Assembly: GCF_003634825.1 (NCBI RefSeq)
Contig: NZ_RBXD01000001.1
Location: 1,448,501 to 1,512,500, forward strand
DNA from: Flavobacterium sp. 123
GTDB lineage: Bacteria > Bacteroidota > Bacteroidia > Flavobacteriales > Flavobacteriaceae
Direction of reading: 5' to 3'
DNA length: 64,000 nt
Below are positions 10,219 through 18,687 of the stretch, piece after piece. A program made the position numbers and the translations under genes. Positions within the stretch are counted from its first letter, which is position 1; every line of letters starts with the position of its first letter. Under the pieces are notes generated by a model. The model saw only the letters and a program-made list of their open reading frames with translations. It was not told where the DNA came from and ran no database searches.

Positions 10219-11131
10219 CTTGTTTTTTCTCTTTTTTAAAATTAATCACATAAAAGATACCTCCGTAATAGGTATTTGATTTTCCAACGTTTTTTCCTTC
10301 AACAACATAGTTGAAACCGCCAACAAGAGATAATTCAGGCATTTTTTTGAAGGTGTATTTTGAGTTAACTCCGTATTTCAAAGCATTCATAGTATTGCTT
10401 GGAAATGGCATATTATTTTTCGTTATATCAAATCCTCCTGATTGTGTAACCCAATTGTCTATTACGAATTCAGCAATTAATCTATTTGAACGATAACCAG
10501 CTCTAAAATTAACCGAAATAGCATCTGGCATATCTACTTTGTTAGTGTAATGAATCTCATCTGTTAGATACGCATTTCTGTCAATAGTAATATTGGCTCT
10601 TTTTATATAAGCACCTGAAAAAGTTGTAAAAAAGTGCCCTCTTTGATAATCCCCCATTAATCTCAATGAGGTTGTTTTGCTCTGTAAACCGAGACTTAAA
10701 GGCAAATAATCAGCACTGTAATTAGAAGTTGGCACAGAATAACTTCCTAATGCGTATAAAGAATACGTTGATTGTCCAATGGTTTTTTCCAATGGCATAT
10801 ATTTTATAGTTAAAGAAAGATCTTGAATTCCTTTTTGACCTTTCATAGTGCCTGCAGAAGCATTAGTTTCAACATAAGGAATGCTAAATAGAACATTTAA
10901 TTTGTCTGAAACTCCGTAGTTCCCCATAATACCTACAGATTTTGTGGAAACAGTTCCTAGGTTTAGATTTTCTCTTTTAAAATCGCCTTCCCAGTATTCC
11001 TTCCAGCTACTGTATTGATAAACGGCTCCAAAACAAAAATTGTTTTTACTCATCATGATTGCGTCAATATCGGTTTGAGCACTCATGAATAAAGGAATTA
11101 GTAAGAGGCAACTGATGTAAATTTTTTTCAT
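10208..11131 (-). CDS. Putative outer-membrane beta-barrel protein
   Basis: This 307-residue protein has a signal peptide (cleavage after SAQ at about 19) and then alternating amphipathic strands typical of a barrel (GIMGNYGVSDKLNVLFSIPY, LSLVGGFNYVVEGKNVGK). It resembles the transporter-type barrel proteins annotated in many Bacteroidota, which have no known substrate. It overlaps the haloperoxidase-like gene by 11 bases and follows the other barrel gene after 51 bases, so the three form one operon. The function is unknown; export or sensing of the substrate or product of the neighbouring enzyme is only a guess. Confidence 0.65.
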   Translation of the reverse strand: MKKIYISCLLLIPLFMSAQTDIDAIMMSKNNFCFGAVYQYSSWKEYWEGDFKRENLNLGTVSTKSVGIMGNYGVSDKLNVLFSIPYVETNASAGTMKGQKGIQDLSLTIKYMPLEKTIGQSTYSLYALGSYSVPTSNYSADYLPLSLGLQSKTTSLRLMGDYQRGHFFTTFSGAYIKRANITIDRNAYLTDEIHYTNKVDMPDAISVNFRAGYRSNRLIAEFVIDNWVTQSGGFDITKNNMPFPSNTMNALKYGVNSKYTFKKMPELSLVGGFNYVVEGKNVGKSNTYYGGIFYVINFKKEKKQDEK

Positions 11132-11182
11132 TTTAATAAAAGGGTTGTAATTAATAGTTGTTTATAATTGGTTTTTTGGAGT

Positions 11183-12388
11183 TTAATGAGGCATTTCTAC
11201 AGTCAATTTTTTAGCCAAGTTAAAGCGGTATGAATATCCTACGTTAATTGAATAATCCGCAAAAGCAGCATCGCCTTGTACATGTACATATTTGCTAGGA
11301 TCAGTAATTACTGAATTTTGTAGATTTTGATCTGCAATATCAGCAGCACTTTGAATACGGTTTTTAACAACATTATATGGAATAAATAAGCTAAAACCGT
11401 GTTTACCTATGCGATATGATAAACCATATTCAACAGCAATAACATATCCTGGACGGCGATAAGCAACTTGACCACCAAATGCATCATAAGCAGGAATTCC
11501 TTCAAATCGACCCGCTAATGAAACAGTGAAAGATTCTTTTTTATCAACGGCAGCCATAAATCCAGCACGTCCAAAATATTGATCTGGAGCGGCGTAAATA
11601 TTATATCCTGTTAATCCTGCTTTTGGTACTGATTTGAATGTGCCGTTTGATTCGGTTGGGTTAAATAAATAATATCCGTTAGCAAAACCGTATAGACGAC
11701 CAGTCAATTGTCTAAAGGCTTGTAACTCTACTGAAAATCCTACTCCGCCATCACCAGGTTGGATAGCTTGGTCCATCACCACACTTTTAACGGTTCCATC
11801 AGTTTGTGGCGCATTATCTCTTTCATCATGACTACCCGTATTTAATTTTACGCCAAGACCAACCATAAGATTTCCTTTGGTTGCTGTTTTTGGATCAAAA
11901 ACCCAATAGTTCGCACTCAATCTTACGTCAGCTATTCCGTTAGCATAGACGCTATATCGGTAGGTGTTTTTTACCGGTGAAGTTTGTTTTAGTACTTGAG
12001 AACGCTCATTATTTACATAAGGCAATGTAGCGTTTAACTGAATGCGATCCGTTAGTCCATAAGAGATGTTTAAATCTACCGCATGTGAATATATGTTAAC
12101 AGCATTTCCTCTTTCTTTGCCATTTTCGTCAAATCCTCCTCCAGTTGTTTGGCGTTGTAATTGTTCTTCAGTACCTACAAAATGTCTCCAAGAATGGAAA
12201 TAACGATAATTTGCTCCAACTTGAAATTCGCCTTCATTTAAAGCGTATGAATTAGAAGAGTTCATGTTTTGTCCTCCCATTTGGCGAACAGCTACACAAC
12301 CTTGAGCGTTGATTTTTTCTGTAAAAAGAGTTGTTGAAATAAATAGTATAAAAGTAATTGCACTATATAAAAAAGATAGTTGTTTCAT
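11183..12388 (-). CDS. Putative outer-membrane beta-barrel protein (GCVAVRQMGG type)
   Basis: The start at ATG 12388 gives a normal signal peptide (MKQLSFLYSAITFILF, cleavage near INAQG); an upstream in-frame extension to 12421 would spoil it. The 401-residue mature region begins GCVAVRQMGG, followed by many barrel-like strands (YGLTDRIQLNATLPYVNNER, KTATKGNLMVGLGVKLNTG). It is the first gene of a three-gene minus-strand operon with a second barrel and a vanadium-haloperoxidase-like lipoprotein. No enzymatic motif was seen. It could be a channel for the small molecule handled by the lipoprotein, but nothing in the sequence names the substrate. Confidence 0.65.
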   Translation of the reverse strand: MKQLSFLYSAITFILFISTTLFTEKINAQGCVAVRQMGGQNMNSSNSYALNEGEFQVGANYRYFHSWRHFVGTEEQLQRQTTGGGFDENGKERGNAVNIYSHAVDLNISYGLTDRIQLNATLPYVNNERSQVLKQTSPVKNTYRYSVYANGIADVRLSANYWVFDPKTATKGNLMVGLGVKLNTGSHDERDNAPQTDGTVKSVVMDQAIQPGDGGVGFSVELQAFRQLTGRLYGFANGYYLFNPTESNGTFKSVPKAGLTGYNIYAAPDQYFGRAGFMAAVDKKESFTVSLAGRFEGIPAYDAFGGQVAYRRPGYVIAVEYGLSYRIGKHGFSLFIPYNVVKNRIQSAADIADQNLQNSVITDPSKYVHVQGDAAFADYSINVGYSYRFNLAKKLTVEMPH

Positions 12389-12767
12389 AACTTGGTTTGG
12401 TTTTATAAAAGGGTAATACATCTTTCCTTGGGGGAAAAAGGCAGCCGTTTGAAAAAATCATAATTATCATAATATGATCTAATCGTAATGAGTTGTTCTT
12501 ATTGGAATTACCAAAAGAACAGTCAATAGTTAATAATTGGAATTTGATAATCGGGGTTAAATTATTCGGAATAGGTAAAGAATAATTTACGCTGTAGCTT
12601 TAAAAACTTCAAATAAGATTGATTTTAGGACCCATTTAACCCTTTTAAAACAGTTTTCAATAATGAATAAATGAATTCAAAAACAGAAAATTCTAAAAAG
12701 TTAAATTAACCACGTTCGTTATGTCCTAAGACAACGAATCCAAAGTTTAAATCAACAGAAAATAGAA
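12389..12767. other. Intergenic region without a recognised gene
   Basis: This 379-base AT-rich stretch separates two minus-strand genes. It should hold the promoter of the barrel operon, but no full TAnnTTTG element was found; a one-mismatch match (CAAATAAG on the plus strand near 12610) is not convincing. No ORF, RNA or strong terminator was seen. Confidence 0.4.
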
Positions 12768-13307
12768 TTAAATGAAATCTGGCGGAGAATACGATAAAGA
12801 ATGGTATCCCGCATGTATTGCCTCTTTTGTAGTTGTATTAAAGGCAATGGTTTCGTATACTTTTTTTGGTGAAAAGCATACATTATTAGCCTCGTGGGCT
12901 ACATAATCTTTGATAAAAGATTTTAATAATTTTTTTACAGGGCTATCTTTTGAAGAGCTATTGTTGAATAATTGGTTGTCAACAATATCATTTAAACTTT
13001 TGCCAATTTCATTTTGATGTGAATTGGGAAGATAGTATAAACTTAATACGTTGTTTTGAATTCTTTTCTTAAAAACGTGATAGGTTTTGTTGTTGATAGA
13101 AACATTTTCATTTACATATTGAAAATCCGTATCTTCAATAAAAGAGTATAATGAGGCATTCAGATGAATGACCTTGAATTTAGAATTGTCATTTTTTTCC
13201 ATAGACGCTACCCACGATTGCTCTTCTTGTTGAGCAAACATCAGGTAATATCCAAGCACATTGTAAAACAATGTAACTAATAGAAATAAAGATGCAATTC
13301 TTTTCAT
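12768..13307 (-). CDS. Hypothetical membrane-anchored or secreted protein
   Basis: The 179-residue product has an N-terminal hydrophobic segment (residues 5-24, LFLLVTLFYNVLGYYLMFAQ) that can be a signal or an anchor. A polar, mainly extracytoplasmic region follows, ending in SYSPPDFI. The family was not recognised and no catalytic motif is visible. A well-formed minus-strand promoter ends five bases before the ATG, so the mRNA may be leaderless. It lies upstream of, and in the same direction as, the barrel/haloperoxidase operon but 379 bases away, so it is probably a separate unit. The ORF is convincing because of the promoter and signal segment. Confidence 0.6.
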   Translation of the reverse strand: MKRIASLFLLVTLFYNVLGYYLMFAQQEEQSWVASMEKNDNSKFKVIHLNASLYSFIEDTDFQYVNENVSINNKTYHVFKKRIQNNVLSLYYLPNSHQNEIGKSLNDIVDNQLFNNSSSKDSPVKKLLKSFIKDYVAHEANNVCFSPKKVYETIAFNTTTKEAIHAGYHSLSYSPPDFI

Positions 13308-13312
13308 AAGGC

Positions 13313-13341
13313 CAAAAATAGAAAACTAAAATAGAAAACAA
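13313..13341 (-). promoter_or_regulatory. Promoter of the hypothetical gene at 12768-13307
   Basis: On the minus strand TTG (13341-13339), 18 bases, then TATTTTTG (13320-13313). The G lies only 5 bases before the ATG at 13307, so transcription would begin at or next to the start codon. Confidence 0.65.
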
Positions 13342-13517
13342 AATTTTTTTAAGTTTTTTTTAGTCTTTTTTTAACAATGTGTAATTAAATCTTAAAATCG
13401 GTAACGTTTTCGGAAATTTAATGTTAATTTAAAAAACAATACGATGTGTGAATAGCCTTACTTTCATAATTTTTTTAAGTGATGAAAGCTAAAATTACAG
13501 AAACCAAAAAAGATGCT

Positions 13518-13525
13518 TATTTTTG
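13518..13525 (+). promoter_or_regulatory. -7 element of the bioF promoter
   Basis: TATTTTTG ends 6 bases before the bioF ATG at 13532. No clear TTG is found 17-23 bases upstream. The spacing implies a leaderless or nearly leaderless mRNA. Confidence 0.5.
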
Positions 13526-13531
13526 TAACGT

Positions 13532-14683
13532 ATGAAAAAATTCCCGAAAAACCTTTCTGATAAACTAGAGTTAAGAATCGCAAATAACGCCTTGCGGCAA
13601 TTGCCTTTGAGTATTGATTTAGTGGATTTTGCTTCTAATGATTATCTTGGATTGTCAAACTCTGACTTCGTTTTTGATACTACACATCAGTTTTTATTGG
13701 ATAGAAACATAAAAAAAAATGGGGCTACTGGCTCCCGATTACTTTCTGGAAATCATAAATTATATACAGAAACAGAAGATTTTATTGCAAAATTCCATCA
13801 GTCAGAAACTGCTTTAATCTTCAATTCGGGCTATGATGCGAATGTAGGTTTCTTTAGTTCCGTTCCTCAGAAAGGAGATTTGATTTTGTATGATGAATTG
13901 TGCCACGCTTCCATTCGTGACGGAATCAAATTATCTAACGCGAAAGCATATAAATTTCAACACAACGATTTTGAAGATTTAGAACATTTAATTTTGAGAA
14001 ATCAAGATACAATTATTTATATCGTTACAGAATCAGTCTTTTCAATGGATGGAGATACGCCAAACCTAGAAGAATTAGTACGGGTTTCAGACCAATACAA
14101 TTGTTATTTGGTTATTGACGAAGCACATGCATTGGGAGTTTTTGGTTCTCCCGAAACTTCGGGAGGAGAAGGATTAGTCCAAATGTTAGGTTTGCAAGAT
14201 CATGTTTTTGCCCGCATTATGACTTTTGGAAAAGGATTAGGATGTCATGGGGCAGCAGTTTTAGGCTCTCCGGAATTGAAAGCCTATTTAGTTAATTTTG
14301 CCCGAAGTTTTATTTATACAACAGGACTTTCTCCACATTCGGTTGCAACAATTTTAGTTGCGTATCAATTTTTAAATGGAAATCCAGAGGCTATTCAAGC
14401 ATTAAAAAACAACATTTCTCATTTCAATAAAATGAAAAATAGTCTTAGCTTGAAACCAATTTTTGTCCGAAGTAAATCTGCTATTCAATCCGCTATAATT
14501 CCGGGGAATGAACATGTCAAATCAATTGCCAATCAGTTTCAAGAAAAAGGATTTGATGTCAAAGCTATTTTATCTCCAACTGTTCCCGAAGGACAGGAAC
14601 GTTTGCGGTTTTGTTTGCATAGTTTTAATTCGCCCGAAGAAATTTCAGAAGTCTTGACTTTGTTAAGTAACTTTGTATTTTAA
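13532..14683 (+). CDS. bioF: 8-amino-7-oxononanoate synthase
   Basis: BioF is a PLP enzyme that condenses pimeloyl-ACP (or -CoA) with L-alanine to 8-amino-7-oxononanoate, the first dedicated step of the biotin ring. It has 383 residues, normal length. Family motifs are VDFASNDYLGLSN (about 31-43), GATGSRLLSGN (64-74), the DEAHALG motif with Asp196 and His199, and TFGKGLG with the PLP lysine Lys234. It is the first gene of bioF-bioD-bioA followed by a ketoacyl synthase gene. Close relatives such as 2-amino-3-ketobutyrate ligase are excluded by the neighbours rather than by the motifs alone. Confidence 0.95.
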   Translation: MKKFPKNLSDKLELRIANNALRQLPLSIDLVDFASNDYLGLSNSDFVFDTTHQFLLDRNIKKNGATGSRLLSGNHKLYTETEDFIAKFHQSETALIFNSGYDANVGFFSSVPQKGDLILYDELCHASIRDGIKLSNAKAYKFQHNDFEDLEHLILRNQDTIIYIVTESVFSMDGDTPNLEELVRVSDQYNCYLVIDEAHALGVFGSPETSGGEGLVQMLGLQDHVFARIMTFGKGLGCHGAAVLGSPELKAYLVNFARSFIYTTGLSPHSVATILVAYQFLNGNPEAIQALKNNISHFNKMKNSLSLKPIFVRSKSAIQSAIIPGNEHVKSIANQFQEKGFDVKAILSPTVPEGQERLRFCLHSFNSPEEISEVLTLLSNFVF

Positions 14684-14692
14684 AACAGAATA

Positions 14693-15310
14693 ATGAAACT
14701 ATTCATAACAGGAATTTCAACAGATGTAGGCAAAACAATTGCTTCTGCTATTATTACGGAATCATTAGAGGCAGATTATTGGAAACCCATTCAAGCAGGG
14801 GATTTAGAGCATTCTGACAGTCATAAAATCAAATCATTTTTGTCAAATAGTAAATCAGTAATTCACCCAAATAGTTATGCACTTCAAACGCCAGCAAGTC
14901 CACATCTTGCAGCAGAAATAGATAAAATCACGATTGATTTGAATAAAATTGTTGCGCCTAAAACTCAGAATCATCTGGTTATTGAAGGTGCGGGTGGTGT
15001 TTTTGTTCCTTTAAACGATAAAGACTGCGTTATAGATTTGATTCAACCTGATTATAAAGTTATAGTTGTTTCTAGGCATTATTTAGGGAGCATAAATCAT
15101 ACTTTGCTAACTATTGAAGCCTTGCGAAATCGGAAAATAAATATTGCTGGAATTATTTTTTCTGGAGAAGAAAATAAAGCTACCGAAACAATAATTCTGA
15201 GTAAAACAGGTTTAAAATCCATAGGTAGAATAGAACAAGAACCCTATTTTGACCAAAATGTAATTCGGGAATACGCTGATTTGTTTCGACAGAAATTATT
15301 AGATCTATAA
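14693..15310 (+). CDS. bioD: Dethiobiotin synthetase
   Basis: BioD is an ATP-dependent enzyme that closes the ureido ring of dethiobiotin from 7,8-diaminopelargonate and CO2 in the cytoplasm. It has 205 residues. The phosphate-binding loop is GISTDVGKT at 7-15 (Lys14), and IEGAGGVFVPL is the second family motif. The start is 9 bases after the bioF stop, so the two are cotranscribed. The gap to bioA (82 bases) holds a purine/pyrimidine dyad and a separate promoter. Confidence 0.95.
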   Translation: MKLFITGISTDVGKTIASAIITESLEADYWKPIQAGDLEHSDSHKIKSFLSNSKSVIHPNSYALQTPASPHLAAEIDKITIDLNKIVAPKTQNHLVIEGAGGVFVPLNDKDCVIDLIQPDYKVIVVSRHYLGSINHTLLTIEALRNRKINIAGIIFSGEENKATETIILSKTGLKSIGRIEQEPYFDQNVIREYADLFRQKLLDL

Positions 15311-15314
15311 ATAA

Positions 15315-15376
15315 AGAAACGAGAATAAAGAAACAAGATTTGATTTAAATTTTTCTTGCTTCTTGTTTTTTGCTTC
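15315..15376. repeat. Imperfect inverted repeat between bioD and bioA
   Basis: A left arm rich in AAAGAAAC and AACAAGA is mirrored by TCTTGTTTTTTGCTTCTTTTT. It could form a weak hairpin that ends or attenuates bioFD transcription just before the bioA promoter. There is no G+C-rich stem, so this is uncertain. Confidence 0.35.
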
Positions 15377-15388
15377 TTTTTATCTTTA
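15356..15388 (+). promoter_or_regulatory. Putative promoter of bioA
   Basis: TTG at 15356-15358, 22 bases, then TATCTTTA at 15381-15388, one base off TAnnTTTG. It ends 4 bases before the bioA ATG at 15393. Confidence 0.45.
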
Positions 15389-15392
15389 CAAA

Positions 15393-16664
15393 ATGAACTT
15401 AACAGAAAGAGACCGTCAACACCTTTGGCATCCCTATACGCAACACAAAACTGCAGCACTTCCTATTGCAATTAAAAAAGGGAAAGGAGCTTTGCTTTGG
15501 GATGAAAATGACAAGGAATTTATAGATGCGATCGCTTCGTGGTGGGTGAATCCTTATGGACATTCTAACACGGTTATAGCAGATGCAATTTATAAGCAAC
15601 TAACAACTTTAGAACATGTTCTTTTTGGTGGTTTTACACATGAACCAGCTATTTTGGTTGCCGAAAAACTGATTGAAATTCTACCCAAAAATCAACAAAA
15701 AATATTTTTTTCAGATAATGGTTCTACTGCGGTTGAAGTAGCTATAAAAGTCGCATTACAATATTTTTTCAATAAAGGAGAAAAAAGGACTACTATTATT
15801 GCTTTCGAAAATGCTTTTCACGGGGACACCTTTGCAGCTATGGCAGCAAGCGGAATTTCATTTTACACGCAAGCTTTTCAAGGAATGTTCATTGATGTGG
15901 TTAGGATTCCAGTTCCTGTAAAAGGGCAGGAAAAAGAAAGTTTTGAGGCTTTAAAAAAAGCAATAAAAAGCAATAATGTTGCAGGTTTTATTTTTGAACC
16001 TTTAGTACAAGGAGCGGCTGGAATGGTGATGTTTGAACCTGAATCATTAGAGGAATTAATCCGAATTTGTAAAGAAAATAATGTGCTAACTATTGCCGAT
16101 GAGGTAATGACTGGTTTTGGAAAAACAGGAAAGACGTTTGCGATGGATTATTTGGTTGAAAAACCAGATATGATGTGTTTGTCAAAAGCGTTGACTGGAG
16201 GGACAATCCCAATGGCAATTACTACTTTTACTTCGGATATATTCGATGCTTTTTATAATGATGATATTAATAAAGCTTTGTTTCATGGGCATACTTTTAC
16301 AGCAAATCCAACAGGTTGTGCAGCTGCTTTAGCGAGTTTGGAGCTTTTGCAAACAGATGAAATGCAAGCGAATATTATTCGGGTAAATCAAAGGCATTTG
16401 GATTTTCAAGAACGAATTAAACAACATCCCAAAGTAACTACAACCCGTGTGTTGGGTGTGATTTTTGCTTTGGAAATAAAAACAGAAAGTTCGGCTAGTT
16501 ATTATGGCAGCTTGAGAAACAAATTGTATGATTTTTTTATTGAAAACGGAGTAATTCTAAGGCCTGTGGGTAATATTGTTTATATTTTACCACCTTACAT
16601 TATCACTGATGAACAATTACAAAGAATATATCAAGTAGTAGAAAATGCACTGGAAATAGTTTAA
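15393..16664 (+). CDS. bioA: Adenosylmethionine--8-amino-7-oxononanoate aminotransferase
   Basis: BioA converts 8-amino-7-oxononanoate to 7,8-diaminopelargonate, using S-adenosylmethionine as the usual amino donor, with PLP. The start at ATG 15393 gives MNLTERDRQHLWHPYTQ, the classic BioA N-terminus (423 residues); a TTG at 15363 in the same frame lies upstream of the -7 element and is not used. Motifs seen are ASWWVNPYGH (about 48-57), FSDNGSTAVEVAIK, AFHGDTFAAM, ADEVMTGFGKTGK (235-247) and MCLSKALTGG with the PLP lysine Lys265. It sits between bioD and a ketoacyl synthase gene. Confidence is high. Confidence 0.95.
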   Translation: MNLTERDRQHLWHPYTQHKTAALPIAIKKGKGALLWDENDKEFIDAIASWWVNPYGHSNTVIADAIYKQLTTLEHVLFGGFTHEPAILVAEKLIEILPKNQQKIFFSDNGSTAVEVAIKVALQYFFNKGEKRTTIIAFENAFHGDTFAAMAASGISFYTQAFQGMFIDVVRIPVPVKGQEKESFEALKKAIKSNNVAGFIFEPLVQGAAGMVMFEPESLEELIRICKENNVLTIADEVMTGFGKTGKTFAMDYLVEKPDMMCLSKALTGGTIPMAITTFTSDIFDAFYNDDINKALFHGHTFTANPTGCAAALASLELLQTDEMQANIIRVNQRHLDFQERIKQHPKVTTTRVLGVIFALEIKTESSASYYGSLRNKLYDFFIENGVILRPVGNIVYILPPYIITDEQLQRIYQVVENALEIV

Positions 16665-16721
16665 ATTTTATAACAACATGATGTAATTTTCGTTTATAAT
16701 TTTTTCAATGACTTACGAACT

Positions 16722-17918
16722 TTGAAAAAAACTTTGCGACCTTTGCAATTAAATAGTACTACTTTGCCACAGACAATATCCATTACTGCAATTGCTTCAA
16801 TTTCGCCTTTAGGGAATGAAATTGAAACGATTTGGGAAAATTATAATACTGACAAAACCTGTTTTGAGGAACGGTTTTTAGATCAAAAAAACACTTTGGT
16901 TGCTTCTTTGGATTCAGATTCAAAACAAATAGTTGATGCTTTGCAGCAATCAGATATCAAATATAAATTTCTGGATAAGTCGGTTTTATATGCCATGGCA
17001 GCTTCTCGAAAAGCAATACAAAATGCGGGTTGGACTTCAAATGATGTTTTCGGAATTAATATAGGATCTTCCCGTGGAGCTACTGATTTGTTTGAAAAAC
17101 ATTACAAAGATTATTTAGAAACAGGGAAAGCGCAAACTTTGGCTTCGCCTACAACCACTTTAGGGAATATTTCTTCTTGGGTGGCTCATGATTTACAAAG
17201 TTGTGGTCCTGAAATCTCTCATTCTATAACTTGTTCTACGGCTTTGCATTCGTTGTTAAATGGAGTGGCTTGGCTTCGAGCGGGAATGGCTGATAAATTT
17301 TTGGTTGGCGGTAGCGAAGCTCCTTTAACTGATTTTACAATTGCCCAAATGCGAGCGCTGAAAATTTATTCGAACAGTCAAGAAACCTATCCAAATCGAG
17401 CTTTAGATTTTGAAAAAAAACAAAACACAATGATTCTTGGTGAAGGAGCTTCGGTTTGTTGTTTGGAAATTGGCAAAAAAGAAAATGCGTTGGCTTACAT
17501 AGAAGGAATTGGTTATGCAACGGAAATTTTAGAGCATAATATTTCTATTTCGGCAGAAGCAACTTGCTTTCAAAAATCGATGAAAATGGCTTTGCAAAAT
17601 ACCGATATAACAGAAGTTGACGCTATTGTTATGCATGCTCCCGGAACCATAAAAGGGGATATTACAGAGTATAAAGCTATTGAGAAAGTTTTTGGCGAAA
17701 GCCTTCCTTTATTAACAACTAATAAATGGAAAATTGGTCACACTTTTGGCGCTTCTGGAATTTTGAGTTTAGAATTGGCAGTTTTGATGATGCATCACAA
17801 TACTTTTATAGAAGTTCCTTTTGCTAGAGCACAAAAACAAACAAAACCGATCAAAAAAGTATTGGTTAATGCAGTCGGTTTTGGTGGTAATGCAGTGAGC
17901 GTTTTAGTCTCTTTATAG
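16722..17918 (+). CDS. Beta-ketoacyl-ACP synthase-like protein in the biotin cluster
   Basis: This 398-residue protein of the FabF-type thiolase superfamily condenses an acyl thioester with malonyl-ACP. The triad is complete: Cys171 in SITCSTALHS, His305 in VMHAPGTIKGD (in place of HGTGT) and His340 in KWKIGHTFGASG. The start is TTG 16722; an ATG at 16708 is in a frame that stops at once, and further in-frame TTG codons lie at 16734 and 16743. It follows bioA by 57 bases in the same direction, which suggests a role in making or loading the pimeloyl chain, but that is inference. It is less conserved than housekeeping FabF and lacks the standard HGTGT motif. Confidence 0.75.
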   Translation: MKKTLRPLQLNSTTLPQTISITAIASISPLGNEIETIWENYNTDKTCFEERFLDQKNTLVASLDSDSKQIVDALQQSDIKYKFLDKSVLYAMAASRKAIQNAGWTSNDVFGINIGSSRGATDLFEKHYKDYLETGKAQTLASPTTTLGNISSWVAHDLQSCGPEISHSITCSTALHSLLNGVAWLRAGMADKFLVGGSEAPLTDFTIAQMRALKIYSNSQETYPNRALDFEKKQNTMILGEGASVCCLEIGKKENALAYIEGIGYATEILEHNISISAEATCFQKSMKMALQNTDITEVDAIVMHAPGTIKGDITEYKAIEKVFGESLPLLTTNKWKIGHTFGASGILSLELAVLMMHHNTFIEVPFARAQKQTKPIKKVLVNAVGFGGNAVSVLVSL

Positions 17919-17923
17919 TGAAT

Positions 17924-18394
17924 TTAGAACTGTTCTAGTTCTTTGATTTTTTCATAAACTAGATTGCTTTCAAAGCCTTTTCGCAGTAAAAAATCAGAAC
18001 ATTTTTTTCGTTTTTTTTGAATGTTAGATTCTCTAATAGAATCCCAATTTCTTTGAGCTAATGTGTCAAATGTTGTTGCATATTCTTCAGGGGTAATTTC
18101 TGCAAGCCCTAAGTTGATATTGTATTGTGAGATATTACGAAATTTTAATTCGTTGATAATCCTAATTTTTCCCCAAAACTTTATTCGGTGTTTTCCACGG
18201 GCAAAACTGCAAGCAAAACGTGTTTCATTGAGAAAATTATGTTCGATAAGATGAACGATTATTTCGTCAATTTCGTTTGAATTCAGTTTCAAGGATTTCA
18301 ATTTTGAAATTACCTCGTCATGGCAACGTTCCTGATAAGCACAATAATGTTCTATTTTTTGGAGCGCTTCTTTTAAAGTTGGAATAGTTGGCAT
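17924..18394 (-). CDS. recX: Regulatory protein RecX
   Basis: RecX binds RecA filaments and limits recombinase activity. It has 156 residues with the three-helix repeats of the family. Recognisable stretches are ALQKIEHYCAYQERCHDEVISKLK (N-terminal repeat), FLNETRFACSFARGKHRIKFWGKIRIINELKFRNIS (the most conserved part) and the C-terminal RKKCSDFLLRKGFESNLVYEKIKEL. It is convergent with the ketoacyl synthase gene, with only 5 bases between the stop codons. recA is not in the window. Confidence 0.88.
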   Translation of the reverse strand: MPTIPTLKEALQKIEHYCAYQERCHDEVISKLKSLKLNSNEIDEIIVHLIEHNFLNETRFACSFARGKHRIKFWGKIRIINELKFRNISQYNINLGLAEITPEEYATTFDTLAQRNWDSIRESNIQKKRKKCSDFLLRKGFESNLVYEKIKELEQF

Positions 18395-18687
18395 TTGTTG
18401 TTTTTTGAAAATGGATTTAAAGGACTTAATTCCTGATTAAGGACAATTTGTTATTTATAAGGAAAGGAGTATTTTGTAGTAAATGTTTTCTTTATTCAGA
18501 AGTTGAAATTTTTAGTAAAAAATACATTTTCAAGGGGCTTAAAATAGTTCTGTGTCCGATAAAAATGCATATGAACGATTTTATTGTGTTATTAAAGTTA
18601 CTTTTTTAAAATTTGATCTAAATATAGGATTTTTCTTTTATTAGAAAAAAATTTTAGATTCTATTTCAAATCTTTTAAATACTTTTT

